DNA of 64,000 nt from positions 3,534,001-3,598,000 of the forward strand of contig NZ_CP109178.1 of NCBI RefSeq assembly GCF_036248255.1, given 5' to 3'. The notes under the pieces were generated by a model, which worked only from the letters and a program-made list of their open reading frames with translations, was not told the DNA's origin and did no database searches. The first letter of the stretch is position 1. Every line of letters begins with the position of its first letter. The translations under genes and the position numbers were made by a program. This document shows, piece by piece, positions 43,071 through 51,375 of the stretch. The stretch comes from Streptomyces sp. NBC_01717 (lineage in GTDB: Bacteria > Actinomycetota > Actinomycetes > Streptomycetales > Streptomycetaceae).

Positions 43071-43180
43071 GTTCTCCCCGCAACTGCCGCAACTGGCCCT
43101 CTGCACGCCCGCGAGAGACGTCCCTCCGGGAATTCCTCCCGGGATTCAACCAGGTTTGCGAATGGCTGCGCAGACCCCGG

Positions 43181-44173
43181 TCAGCGCCGGGGAGAAAGCG
43201 GCAGACCGTGATCGGCGGAGCTCGGCAGGGCCGAGGCCGATGTGGGCGTCCAGGACGAGGTCGGCGAGGGCGCGGGGGATGTGGGGGTCAGTCCGCTGCC
43301 GAGCGCCCGGGTGAACAGGGGGCTGGTAGCAGTGGGACGTATCAACGGTGGCGCGGACACATTGGTCAGCACCGGCACCATGAAGGGGTTGGGTGTGGCG
43401 AGACCCGTGCCCAACAGTGCGGGTACACGGCCGTTCCGCTGCTGGAACGGCGTGGCGGCTGCGACGGTGCGGCGGCTGTGGGGCGCGGCCGACGTGCCGA
43501 TGCCACCACCGCGGCGGCTGGTCACGCTGCCGCGCTCGGCGCGTGCGTCGGCATCGAGGGGCGTCACGTTGTTGCCGGCGCCCTCGGCACGGACCGGGGC
43601 GTCGGGACCGGCGTCCGTCGGCAGGGCGCCGCCGAGCGCGATGGCCGCCAGCGAGACGGCACTGGCCGCCGCGAAGGCGAACCTGCGGCCGCGCCACGGC
43701 GAACGGTCCGCGTCCCGGCCCACCTCATGGATGGGGAACGCGGAGCGCGATGCGGCACCCGGAAGCACCGCGGCCGAGCCGTGCGGTGTCGGGAGATAGC
43801 CGAAGCGCTCGAGCGGCGAGCTCCCCGAAGGTGAATCGCTGCGGCTGCCGGGAGGCTGGATCGCGGGGAAGCGTCCGTCGGCGAAGCGCCCGGAGCCGCC
43901 GAATGGTCTTCCTTGGCTGTCGTCGTCACCACCAGGTCCCCCGGGAAGGCCTTGCAGCCGGGCGAGGAACCCCTCGGACGGCGAAGGCGGTGCGGACTGT
44001 GCGAAGACGCTCTTCAGCCGCCGCTGGGCGGCGGCCTCGGCCTTGCACTTGGTGCAGGTCGCGAGATGGGCGAGCACCCGGTCACGGACGTCATGTTTGA
44101 GCTCACCGTCGACAAGCGCGGCAAGCCGGTCCCCCAGATGCTGTTCCGCAGGGGTCGGACCCGTGCCACTCAC
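43181..44173 (-). CDS. Membrane anti-sigma factor with zinc-finger domain
   Basis: A 330-residue anti-sigma factor. Its N-terminal ZAS-type domain has the H-x3-C-x2-C signature (HLATCTKC, about residues 35-42), which binds and inactivates the cognate ECF sigma factor. A Pro/Gly/Ser-rich stretch follows, then one membrane helix near residue 190 ([20 protein letters not shown]) and an outside Ala/Pro/Ser-rich tail. GTG start; the 4-base GTGA overlap with the sigma gene stop (44170-44173) sets near-equal expression of the pair. This gene and the sigma factor form a regulated module with HtrA. Confidence 0.9.
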   Translation of the reverse strand: MSGTGPTPAEQHLGDRLAALVDGELKHDVRDRVLAHLATCTKCKAEAAAQRRLKSVFAQSAPPSPSEGFLARLQGLPGGPGGDDDSQGRPFGGSGRFADGRFPAIQPPGSRSDSPSGSSPLERFGYLPTPHGSAAVLPGAASRSAFPIHEVGRDADRSPWRGRRFAFAAASAVSLAAIALGGALPTDAGPDAPVRAEGAGNNVTPLDADARAERGSVTSRRGGGIGTSAAPHSRRTVAAATPFQQRNGRVPALLGTGLATPNPFMVPVLTNVSAPPLIRPTATSPLFTRALGSGLTPTSPAPSPTSSWTPTSASALPSSADHGLPLSPRR

Positions 44174-44931
44174 GCCGATCCGCCCTCCCCCGCCACCATC
44201 GCGCCCGCCAGCGAGCGCTGCTCGGCGCGGGCCTCGGGAGAGCGGTGCTGCAGCGCCTTGCGCAGGTGCGAGCGTCCGCGGTGGATACGGCTGCGCACGG
44301 TGCCGAGCTTCACGCCGAGTGTCGCGGCGATCTCCTCGTACGAGAGTCCCTCGATGTCACAGAGCACGACCGCGGCGCGGAACTCGGGCGCAAGGGTGTC
44401 CAGCGCCTGCTGCACGTCCGCGTCGAAGTGGGTGTCGTTGAAAACCTGCTGCGGGGACGGCTCACGGCTCGGCAGCCGCTCGGCGGCGTCGTCGCCGAGG
44501 GAGTCGAAACGGATCCGCTGCTTACGACGGACCATGTCCAGGAACAGGTTGGTCGTGATGCGGTGCAGCCAGCCCTCGAAGGTGCCGGGCGTATAGGTCG
44601 ACAGCGAACGGAACACCCGGACGAAGACCTCCTGGGTGAGGTCCTCGGCGTCATGCTGGTTGCCCGTCAGTCGGTAGGCAAGGCGGTAGACACGACCGCT
44701 GTGCGTGCTGACGATCTCTTCCCATGAGGGCGGCATCCAAGCCTGGGAGTCCGCATCTGAGGCGAAGGTCGCGGTCGGTGCGGAGTCGCTGGAAGAACGG
44801 TCAGCAATGTTGGTCACGGATTTCGGCTCACCCGCCGACCTGAGGAAGCGCCGCAGCACTCCTCCCCGATCCACAGGCGCAGCCGCACCTCCCCTGTCGG
44901 CTCTGGTGGTGTCCAGTGGAGCCCCTACCAT
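44170..44931 (-). CDS. sigE: ECF sigma factor SigE
   Basis: A 253-residue ECF-type RNA polymerase sigma factor. Region 2 has [27 protein letters not shown] and region 4 has [25 protein letters not shown]. The extended N-terminus ([15 protein letters not shown]...) begins at ATG 44931, with GAGG five bases upstream, and is the known Streptomyces form; the frame stays open beyond. It is the SigE-like envelope-stress sigma of actinobacteria (the SCO5147 type from memory), not the cell-wall SigE under CseBC. It is held by the anti-sigma gene that overlaps its stop. Confidence 0.92.
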   Translation of the reverse strand: MVGAPLDTTRADRGGAAAPVDRGGVLRRFLRSAGEPKSVTNIADRSSSDSAPTATFASDADSQAWMPPSWEEIVSTHSGRVYRLAYRLTGNQHDAEDLTQEVFVRVFRSLSTYTPGTFEGWLHRITTNLFLDMVRRKQRIRFDSLGDDAAERLPSREPSPQQVFNDTHFDADVQQALDTLAPEFRAAVVLCDIEGLSYEEIAATLGVKLGTVRSRIHRGRSHLRKALQHRSPEARAEQRSLAGAMVAGEGGSA

Positions 44932-45112
44932 AGCCACCTCGCCCGTTAGCTCCGGATAAGCCTTTTTCCTGCTGGGGCCGGGGACCGCCCCGGAACCGCC
45001 GGCCGCGGATTCCCGGGCCCGATCTGCGGGCCCTGTCCACGCGCTTTCCCCTGCCCCTTGATAACGCCCGGTCCCATCTGCGGGTTCCCGGGTACAGCGG
45101 ATACAGTCACCG

Positions 45113-45778
45113 TTGCGCCAACTACGGGGACAGGAGAGGGTCATTACCGCCAACCGGCAGACGAGCTGGGCGTTCGCCGACGCCTTTGTCGCCGAGGACG
45201 AAGCACTGCGCTGGGCCCGGGACCGGGCCCGGGACGCAGGTCTCCGCTCGGTGTCACCAGGCACCGGCGCAGCGCTGCGCCTGCTCGCTGCCACGACGGA
45301 CGCCAAGGCGGTGGCCGAGATCGGCACCGGAACCGGCGTCTCCGGCATCTATCTGCTGCACGGGATGCGACCTGACGGCGTGCTGACCACGGTCGATCCG
45401 GAGCCGGAGCGTCAGCAGTTCGCCCGCGAGGCGTTCCGGGCCGCGGGGTTCGCCGCCAATCGGGCCCGGTTCATCCCGGGACGCGCCCTCGACGTACTTC
45501 CGCGACTCGCGGACGGCGGATACGACCTGGTGTTCTGCGACGGCGACCGGCTGGAGAGCCTGGACTGCCTCGCTGAATCGTTGCGCCTGCTGCGCCCCGG
45601 TGGTCTGGTCTGCTTCGAGGGTGTCTTCGCGGACGGCCGCACGGTCGACTCGGCGGCGCAGCCCGCCGAGGTGCTGAAGCTGCGGGAGCTGTTGCGGGCG
45701 GTGCGGGAGAGCCAGGAGCTGATGGCCACGTTGCTGCCGGTGGGCGACGGCTTGCTGTGCGCGGTCCGGCGCGGCTGA
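45113..45778 (+). CDS. O-methyltransferase
   Basis: A 221-residue SAM-dependent methyltransferase of the class I catechol-O-methyltransferase-like group. Motif I is [16 protein letters not shown] (about 65), the acidic pair VDPEPER is near 90, and [11 protein letters not shown] is near 140. The start is unclear: TTG 45113 opens the frame but no ribosome-binding site precedes it; CAGGAGAGG lies just before GTC-ATT at 45140-45145, and the conserved part begins directly after ([20 protein letters not shown]). Divergent from sigE, with 181 bases between. Substrate unknown. Confidence 0.88.
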   Translation: MRQLRGQERVITANRQTSWAFADAFVAEDEALRWARDRARDAGLRSVSPGTGAALRLLAATTDAKAVAEIGTGTGVSGIYLLHGMRPDGVLTTVDPEPERQQFAREAFRAAGFAANRARFIPGRALDVLPRLADGGYDLVFCDGDRLESLDCLAESLRLLRPGGLVCFEGVFADGRTVDSAAQPAEVLKLRELLRAVRESQELMATLLPVGDGLLCAVRRG

Positions 45779-45834
45779 CCGTCCATCGGTCCTCACCCCT
45801 CGCCCCGCACCCGGGCTGCGAAGTGTCCCGGACG

Positions 45835-45875
45835 CACCACTGCCCCGGCACGGGCTCCGTGGCGGGGCAGTGGTG
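45835..45875. terminator. Bidirectional terminator hairpin
   Basis: A 13-pair perfect outer stem (CACCACTGCCCCG with CGGGGCAGTGGTG) and a five-pair inner stem CACGG/CCGTG after a G/G mismatch, loop GCT. It lies between the O-methyltransferase (stop 45778) and the convergent DUF3117 gene (stop 45895). Confidence 0.8.
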
Positions 45876-45894
45876 AAGTGTGGGCGCCTCCGCG

Positions 45895-46062
45895 TCAGCC
45901 GACGACCTTCTTGAGGGCGTCGCCGAGCGCATCGGCCTCGTCCGGCGTCAGCTCCACGACAAGCCGACCGCCGCCTTCGAGCGGAACGCGCATGACGATG
46001 CCCCGCCCCTCCTTTGTCACCTCGAGCGGGCCGTCGCCCGTCCGCGGCTTCATGGCCGCCAT
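45895..46062 (-). CDS. DUF3117 family protein
   Basis: A 55-residue actinobacterial protein (MAAMKPRTGDGPLEVTKEGR ... DALGDALKKVVG), near-identical to members throughout Streptomyces. GGAAGGGG precedes the ATG. Family function is unknown; a small regulatory or structural role is likely. Full length. Confidence 0.92.
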   Translation of the reverse strand: MAAMKPRTGDGPLEVTKEGRGIVMRVPLEGGGRLVVELTPDEADALGDALKKVVG

Positions 46063-46374
46063 GCTCGTTCCCCTTCCTGAAACCAGCTCATATCAACCGG
46101 CGGCCCCATGACAGGCGCTGTGTCACCGGCATCGAACACATTGCTTCCAGGCCATTATCCCGCATCACAGACCCCGATGACCAACATCGGTCTGCATCGC
46201 TTGCGCAACGCGCTCTCTCAAAACCACTCAATTCGGCGATCCGGCTGCGATACTCCGTCGCCTGCACCCCTGCATCGGGGCGCAATTGTTAGACGCAGGT
46301 CACATGTTCGCCCTCCGTGATGTCGGCCATGCTTGGCTCGACAGGCATTGCCCGAGGCGCAAAGGGGACAGCAA
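46063..46374. other. Divergent intergenic region before the enoyl-CoA hydratase gene
   Basis: 312 bases without a gene, less GC-rich than the surroundings. An imperfect inverted repeat lies at 46168-46194 (CAGACCCCGATG with CATCGGTCTG, two-base bulge, loop ACCAA) and could be an operator or RNA hairpin. Both flanking genes must have their promoters here. Nothing else can be supported. Confidence 0.4.
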
Positions 46375-47187
46375 ATGGCGGACAACGTGGCCGACACGGT
46401 GCTCTACGAAGTGACTGACGGTCTCGCGACGATCACGATCAACCGGCCCGACGCGATGAACGCCATGAACACGGCGGCCAAGGTCGCGCTCCGTGACGCG
46501 CTGGAGTCGGCCGCCGCCGACACCGCCGTACGGGCCGTTCTGCTCACCGCGACCGGGCGCGCCTTCTGCGTCGGCCAGGACCTCAAGGAACACGTCGCCA
46601 CGCTCACCGCCACCCGCGAGTCCGGCACGGGCAATGCGCTGAGCACCGTTCAGGAGCACTACAACCCGGTCGTACGGGCGATCACCGGGATGGAGAAGCC
46701 GGTCGTCGCCGGGGTCAACGGTGTCGCGGCCGGCGCGGGCTTCGGCTTCGCGCTCGCGTGCGACTACCGGGTGGTGGCCGACAGCGCGTCCTTCAACACC
46801 TCGTTCGCCGGGGTCGCCCTGACCGCCGACTCGGGCGTCTCGTGGACGCTGCCCCGGCTGATCGGTCAGAGCCGCGCGGCCGATCTGCTGCTCTTCCCGC
46901 GTTCGATCTCCGCGCAGGACGCCTACGAGCTGGGCATCGCGAACAAGGTGGTGCCCGCCGACGACCTCGCCGCGGAGGCCCTGGCGGTGGCCCGCAGGCT
47001 GGCGGACGGTCCGACGGTGGCGTACGCCGCGCTCAAGGCGTCCCTGGCCTACGGCGCCGGCCACACGCTGAGCGAGACGCTGGAGAAGGAGGACGAGCTC
47101 CAGACGAAGGCGGGCGCGTCGGAGGACCACACGATCGCGGTGCAGGCCTTCCTGGACAAGGCGAAGCCGAAGTACCTGGGGAAGTAG
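46375..47187 (+). CDS. Enoyl-CoA hydratase/isomerase family protein
   Basis: A 270-residue crotonase. Landmarks: ATITINRPDAMNAMN (about 20-34), GRAFCVGQDLKEH (oxyanion and substrate region, about 60-72), MEKPVVAGVNGVAAGAGFGFALACDYRV (about 100-128), and SGVSWTLPRLIG (about 155). The position of the acidic catalytic residues cannot be read with confidence, so hydratase or isomerase activity is open (PaaG-like isomerase also fits). AAGGGGA six bases before ATG 46375. Converges on tag. Confidence 0.9.
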   Translation: MADNVADTVLYEVTDGLATITINRPDAMNAMNTAAKVALRDALESAAADTAVRAVLLTATGRAFCVGQDLKEHVATLTATRESGTGNALSTVQEHYNPVVRAITGMEKPVVAGVNGVAAGAGFGFALACDYRVVADSASFNTSFAGVALTADSGVSWTLPRLIGQSRAADLLLFPRSISAQDAYELGIANKVVPADDLAAEALAVARRLADGPTVAYAALKASLAYGAGHTLSETLEKEDELQTKAGASEDHTIAVQAFLDKAKPKYLGK

Positions 47188-47194
47188 CTCCCCG

Positions 47195-47785
47195 CTACGC
47201 CGCGGTACCCCGGGCCACGCAGTCGGCCAGGTGGTCGTCGACCAGGCCGCACGCCTGCATCAGGGCGTAGGCCGTCGTGGGGCCGATGAAGCGCAGGCCG
47301 CGCTTCTTGAGGTCCTTGGCGAGAGCAGTGGACTCCGGGGTGACCGCCGGGACGTCGCCGAGGGAGCGCGGGGCGGGGCGGATGGCCGGGTCGGGGGCGT
47401 ACGACCAGATCAGTGCGTCCAGCTCGCCGTCCGGCCAGTCGGCCAGCACCTTGGCGTTGGCAAGGGTCGCCTCGATCTTCGCGCGGTTGCGGATGATCCC
47501 GGCGTCGGCGAGGAGACGTTCCTTGTCGGCGTCGGTGAACTCGGCGACCGCATGGATCTTGAATCCGGCGAAGGCGCTGCGGAACCCTTCCCGGCGGCGC
47601 AGGATCGTCAGCCAGGACAGTCCGGACTGGAACGCCTCCAGGCAGAGCCGTTCGAAGAGGGCGTCGTCGCCGTGGACGGGGCGGCCCCATTCGGTGTCGT
47701 GGTAGACGAGGTAGTCGTCGGTGGACAGTGCCCAGGAGCAGCGCAGCCTGCCGTCGGCCGCGACTTCGACGCCGGCGACGCTCAT
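47195..47785 (-). CDS. tag: DNA-3-methyladenine glycosylase I
   Basis: A 196-residue base-excision repair enzyme that removes 3-methyladenine. The fold is shown by RCSWAL (zinc Cys, about 15), YHDTEWGRPVHGDDALFERLCLEAFQSGLSWLTILRRREGFR-type helices (30-75) and GLRFIGPTTAYALMQACGLVDDHLADC (160-190), which holds the zinc-binding Cys/His. The ATG overlaps the stop of the DivIVA-like gene (ATGA, 47782-47785), so the two are coupled. Confidence 0.92.
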   Translation of the reverse strand: MSVAGVEVAADGRLRCSWALSTDDYLVYHDTEWGRPVHGDDALFERLCLEAFQSGLSWLTILRRREGFRSAFAGFKIHAVAEFTDADKERLLADAGIIRNRAKIEATLANAKVLADWPDGELDALIWSYAPDPAIRPAPRSLGDVPAVTPESTALAKDLKKRGLRFIGPTTAYALMQACGLVDDHLADCVARGTAA

Positions 47786-48285
47786 CGCTGCGGCTCCTCG
47801 CCGGACCGGGGCCCGGACTGCGGCCCGGAAGCTCCGGGTGGGGGGCCGGACGGCGCCGACGGGTGCGGCGGTTCCCACGGGGACCGCTCGGGACGCGGCG
47901 GGTGCGGCGGTTCCCACGGGGACCGCTCCAGGTGCGGCCGGTTCTGCGGCTCCTTGAAGAGCCCCTTGCCGCCCACCGCCGTCGCCTGCGCGCCGGCGAG
48001 CGCCGACTCCAGCTCGGCGATCCGCGCGTCCCGTTCGGCGAGCTCGGCGCCGAGCCGGCCGAGGGCGTCGTCGACGTCCGTCATCCGGTAGCCGCGGGCC
48101 ACCACGGGCAGTCGCAACGCTTCGATGTCCGCACGGCCGACCGGCCGGTTCGCGGGCAGCGGGTCGGTCAGCTGCTCGGGCGCCACGTCCTGCAGGACGG
48201 CACTCTTCCCTCCGCCGACCACCGCGAGGGTGACCGCGGCCACGACCACCACCATCGCCAGCAGCAAGAACCAGAACACGCGCAT
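47782..48285 (-). CDS. DivIVA-domain membrane protein
   Basis: A 167-residue protein with an N-terminal membrane helix (FWFLLLAMVVVVAAVTLAVV), a DivIVA-type motif (LRLPVVARGYRMTDVDDALG, about 57-76), a short coiled-coil (ELAERDARIAELESALAG) and a Pro-rich tail with a direct repeat of ERSPWEPPHP (two copies, 12 residues apart). DivIVA proteins mark curved membranes at cell poles; this small membrane-anchored type has unknown function. It is the first gene of the pair with tag. Confidence 0.8.
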   Translation of the reverse strand: MRVFWFLLLAMVVVVAAVTLAVVGGGKSAVLQDVAPEQLTDPLPANRPVGRADIEALRLPVVARGYRMTDVDDALGRLGAELAERDARIAELESALAGAQATAVGGKGLFKEPQNRPHLERSPWEPPHPPRPERSPWEPPHPSAPSGPPPGASGPQSGPRSGEEPQR

Positions 48286-48388
48286 CTCCCCGGGAGCGAA
48301 AACCTGTCCGGCTCCGATCGTGCCATGCGGTGCCGACAGTTAGGGTCGCAGGCGACCCACGGGGCGATCTACCAGAGGAGAACACGGG

Positions 48389-49261
48389 ATGCGAAGCGGT
48401 GCGCTCAGGCTGGGGCGGCGCGAATTCGGGGCGCACGAGCCGGTGATCATGGCGATCGTGAACCGTACTCCGGACTCCTTCTACGACCAGGGCGCGACCT
48501 TCCGCGACGAGCCCGCGCTCGCCCGGGTCGAGCAGGCCGTCGCGGACGGCGCCGCGATCATCGACATCGGCGGGGTGAAGGCCGGTCCCGGCGAGGAGGT
48601 GACGGCCCAGGAGGAGGCCCGACGCACGGTCGGGTTCGTCGCCGAGGTGCGGCGCCGCCACCCGGATGTCGTCATCAGTGTCGACACCTGGCGCCACGAT
48701 GTCGGCGAGGCGGTCTGCGAGGCCGGTGCGGATGTGCTGAACGACGCGTGGGGCGGGGTCGACCCGAAGCTCGCGGAGGTCGCCGCGCGGTACGGGGCGG
48801 GGCTGGTGTGCACGCACGCGGGCGGCGCCGAACCGCGGACCCGGCCGCACCGGGTCGTGTACGACGACGTGATGGCGGACATCCTGCGGGTGACGGAGGG
48901 ACTGGCCCGGCGGGCCGTGGAGCTCGGGGTCAGGCCGGACGGCATCATGATCGACCCCGGTCACGACTTCGGGAAGAACACCCGGCACTCGCTGGAGGCG
49001 ACGCGTCGGCTCGGTGAGATGACGGAGACCGGCTGGCCCGTCCTCGTATCGCTGTCCAACAAGGACTTCGTCGGGGAGACGCTCGACCGGCCCGTGAAGG
49101 AACGGCTGGTGGGGACGCTGGCGACGACCGCGGTGTCGGCCTGGCTGGGGGCGCGGGTGTATCGGGTGCACGAGGTGGCGGAGACGCGGCAGGTGCTGGA
49201 CATGGTGGCGTCGATCGCCGGGCATCGGGCGCCGGCGGTGGCGCGGAGGGGGCTGGCGTAG
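48389..49261 (+). CDS. Dihydropteroate synthase homologue (FolP2 type)
   Basis: A 290-residue TIM-barrel protein of the dihydropteroate synthase family. It has IMAIVNRTPDSFYDQG (pterin motif, about 19-34), AIIDIGGVKAGPGEEV (about 55), VISVDTWRHDVGE (about 95), and GIMIDPGHDFGKNTRHSLE (about 190). Streptomyces have a canonical folP too; this second form resembles mycobacterial FolP2, reported to lack folate activity. Here GG replaces the usual G-E in the GGESTRPG loop (GGVKAGPG), so sulfonamide-type substrate binding should differ. GAGGAG lies eight bases before the ATG. Confidence 0.85.
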   Translation: MRSGALRLGRREFGAHEPVIMAIVNRTPDSFYDQGATFRDEPALARVEQAVADGAAIIDIGGVKAGPGEEVTAQEEARRTVGFVAEVRRRHPDVVISVDTWRHDVGEAVCEAGADVLNDAWGGVDPKLAEVAARYGAGLVCTHAGGAEPRTRPHRVVYDDVMADILRVTEGLARRAVELGVRPDGIMIDPGHDFGKNTRHSLEATRRLGEMTETGWPVLVSLSNKDFVGETLDRPVKERLVGTLATTAVSAWLGARVYRVHEVAETRQVLDMVASIAGHRAPAVARRGLA

Positions 49262-49399
49262 CCGGGGCGTGAGGCGGCGGGGCCTGCGACGGGCCTTGTC
49301 CGCTGCCCGTCCCTTCCCGAGACCGGGACTCCGCCCCGGACCCCGCACCTCGATCGCCACGGGGGCCTGAGCGAGCCCGTCCGGCGCCCGCGCGCCGTC

Positions 49400-50149
49400 C
49401 TACCGGCCGACTTCCTTCGTCACCAGGGTGACCGCCTCTTCCACGCTGTCCGTGACGTGGAAGAGCAGCAGATCCCGCTCGGACGCCTTCCCCTGCGCCA
49501 CCACCGTGTCCCGCAGCCAGTCGACGAGCCCGGACCAGTACGCGGTGCCGAAGAGCACGATCGGGAAGCGTGTCACCTTGCCCGTCTGGACGAGGGTGAG
49601 CGCCTCGAAGAGTTCGTCCAGGGTGCCGAGGCCGCCGGGCAGGACGACGAAGCCCTGCGCGTACTTCACGAACATCGTCTTGCGGACGAAGAAGTAGCGG
49701 AAGTTGACGCCGATGTCGACGTGCGGGTTGAGGCCGGACTCGAAGGGCAGCTCGATGCCGAGGCCGACCGAGACGCCCTTCGCCTCCCGTGCCCCCTTGT
49801 TCGCGGCTTCCATCGCTCCGGGCCCGCCCCCGGTGATCACCGCGAAGCCCGCCTCGACCAGCGCCTTGCCGATCTGTACGCCCGCCTCGTAGTCCGGTCC
49901 GCCGACCGGGCTGCGGGCCGAGCCGAAGACGCTGATGGCGCTGGGCAGCTCGGCGAGGGCACCGAATCCTTCGACGAACTCCGACTGGATGCGCATCACC
50001 CGCCATGGGTCGGTGTGCACCCACTCGGAGTCGCCCTCGGTGTCCAGCAGCCGCTGATCGGTGGTGCCGGGCTGCACCTGTTCCCTGCGGCGCAGTACCG
50101 GTCCGAGCCGCTGCTCCTCGGGGACGTGCGCTTCCTCGGGGTTGCCCAT
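49400..50149 (-). CDS. LOG-family protein (TIGR00730)
   Basis: A 249-residue Rossmann-like protein. It has SVFGSARSPVGGPDYE (about 70-85), ITGGGPGAMEAANKGA (about 105), the LOG signature PGGLGTLDELFEALT (about 168-182), and FRYFFVRKTMFVKYA. Family members are phosphoribohydrolases that make cytokinin-type bases or split nucleotide 5'-monophosphates (the LOG/PpnN type). It lies next to dapE on the same strand (85 bases between), an arrangement common in actinobacteria. Role in Streptomyces not known. Confidence 0.9.
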   Translation of the reverse strand: MGNPEEAHVPEEQRLGPVLRRREQVQPGTTDQRLLDTEGDSEWVHTDPWRVMRIQSEFVEGFGALAELPSAISVFGSARSPVGGPDYEAGVQIGKALVEAGFAVITGGGPGAMEAANKGAREAKGVSVGLGIELPFESGLNPHVDIGVNFRYFFVRKTMFVKYAQGFVVLPGGLGTLDELFEALTLVQTGKVTRFPIVLFGTAYWSGLVDWLRDTVVAQGKASERDLLLFHVTDSVEEAVTLVTKEVGR

Positions 50150-50234
50150 GACCTGCTCCCTCCGACGACATGCCGACGTTGTGTGTCAGGTAAGGGTAGA
50201 TCTACGGAGGTTACGCACAGGGGAATGCTGTGGG

Positions 50235-51314
50235 TCAGCCGGTGAGCCAGGAGCGGAGCCGCTCCTCGCAGTGGGTGATCCGGTCGACGGCCACGTGCTC
50301 GTTGCGCTTGTGCGCGAGGAGCGCGTCGCCGGGTCCGTAGTTCACCGCGGGAACGCCGAGCGCGCCGAAGCGGGAGACGTCCGTCCACCCGAACTTGGGC
50401 TGGGCGGTGCCACCGACCGCCGCCATGAACGCCTCGGCCGCCGGGTGGGAGAGGCCGGGCATCGCCGCGCCGGAGTGGTCGTCGACGGTGAACTCGACGA
50501 CGCCGCAGTCCGCGAAGACCTCATGGACGTGGGCGAGGGCCTCTTCGGCGCTGCGGTCGGGGGCGTACCGGTAGTTGACGACGACGGTGCAGGCGTCCGG
50601 GATGACGTTGTTGGCGACGCCGGCCTCGATCCGTACGGCGTTGAGGCCCTCGCGGTACTCCAGTCCGTCGATGACCGGCCGGCGCGGTTCGTACGCGGCG
50701 AGGCGGCCGAGGATCGGGGCGGCGGCGTGGATGGCGTTGGACCCCATCCAGCTGCGTGCGGAGTGCGCGCGCTCCCCTTCCGTACGGAGGAAGACCCGCA
50801 GGGTGCCCTGGCAACCGCCCTCGACCTGGGCGTCGGACGGTTCGAGGAGGACGGCGAAGTCGCCCTCCAGCCAGTCCGGGTGGGCGTCGGCGACATGGCC
50901 GAGCCCGTTGAGGTGTGCGGCGACCTCTTCGTTGTCGTAGAAGACGAAGGTCAGGTCGCGGTTGGGCTCGGGCACGGTGGCCGCGATCCGCAGCTGGACG
51001 GCGACGCCTGACTTCATGTCGGAGGTACCGCATCCCCACAGCACGCCGTTCTCGTCGAGCCGGGACGGAACGTTGTCGGCGATCGGGACGGTGTCGATGT
51101 GTCCGGCGAGCACCACGCGTTCGGCGCGGCCAAGCTGTGTCCTGGCGACGACGTTGTTGCCGTGCCGGTCGACGGCCAGGTGCGGGAGGGCGCGCAGAGC
51201 CGCCTCGATCGCGTCGGCCAGCTCCTTCTCGTCCCCGCTGACCGACGGGAAGTCGACGAGCCGGGCGGTGAGCGCGGGGCCGTCCAGGGTGAGGTCAAGC
51301 GTGCTTTCGGGCAT
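50235..51314 (-). CDS. dapE: Succinyl-diaminopimelate desuccinylase
   Basis: A 359-residue M20-family zinc hydrolase in lysine and peptidoglycan precursor synthesis: it releases succinate from N-succinyl-LL-diaminopimelate. Metal and catalytic residues appear in LAGHIDTVPIADN (about 70), GCGTSDMKSGVAV (about 93), YDNEEVAAHLNG (about 127) and EPSDAQVEGGCQG (about 156), plus a C-terminal His in LLAHKRNEHV. The dimerisation domain (GERAHSARSWMGSNAIH) is complete. dapC, encoding the preceding step, is 1.9 kb away. ATG 51314 begins the usual N-terminus. Confidence 0.93.
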   Translation of the reverse strand: MPESTLDLTLDGPALTARLVDFPSVSGDEKELADAIEAALRALPHLAVDRHGNNVVARTQLGRAERVVLAGHIDTVPIADNVPSRLDENGVLWGCGTSDMKSGVAVQLRIAATVPEPNRDLTFVFYDNEEVAAHLNGLGHVADAHPDWLEGDFAVLLEPSDAQVEGGCQGTLRVFLRTEGERAHSARSWMGSNAIHAAAPILGRLAAYEPRRPVIDGLEYREGLNAVRIEAGVANNVIPDACTVVVNYRYAPDRSAEEALAHVHEVFADCGVVEFTVDDHSGAAMPGLSHPAAEAFMAAVGGTAQPKFGWTDVSRFGALGVPAVNYGPGDALLAHKRNEHVAVDRITHCEERLRSWLTG

Positions 51315-51375
51315 GGAACCGACCCTAAGGGACTTCGGTCTCGGGCCCGCTCGGCCCCTCCAGTACGGTGGGGCC

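Noticed and set aside
42620..43834. A 404-codon + strand frame
   Set aside because: Antisense to htrA and the anti-sigma gene; Arg/Ala-rich and without domain.
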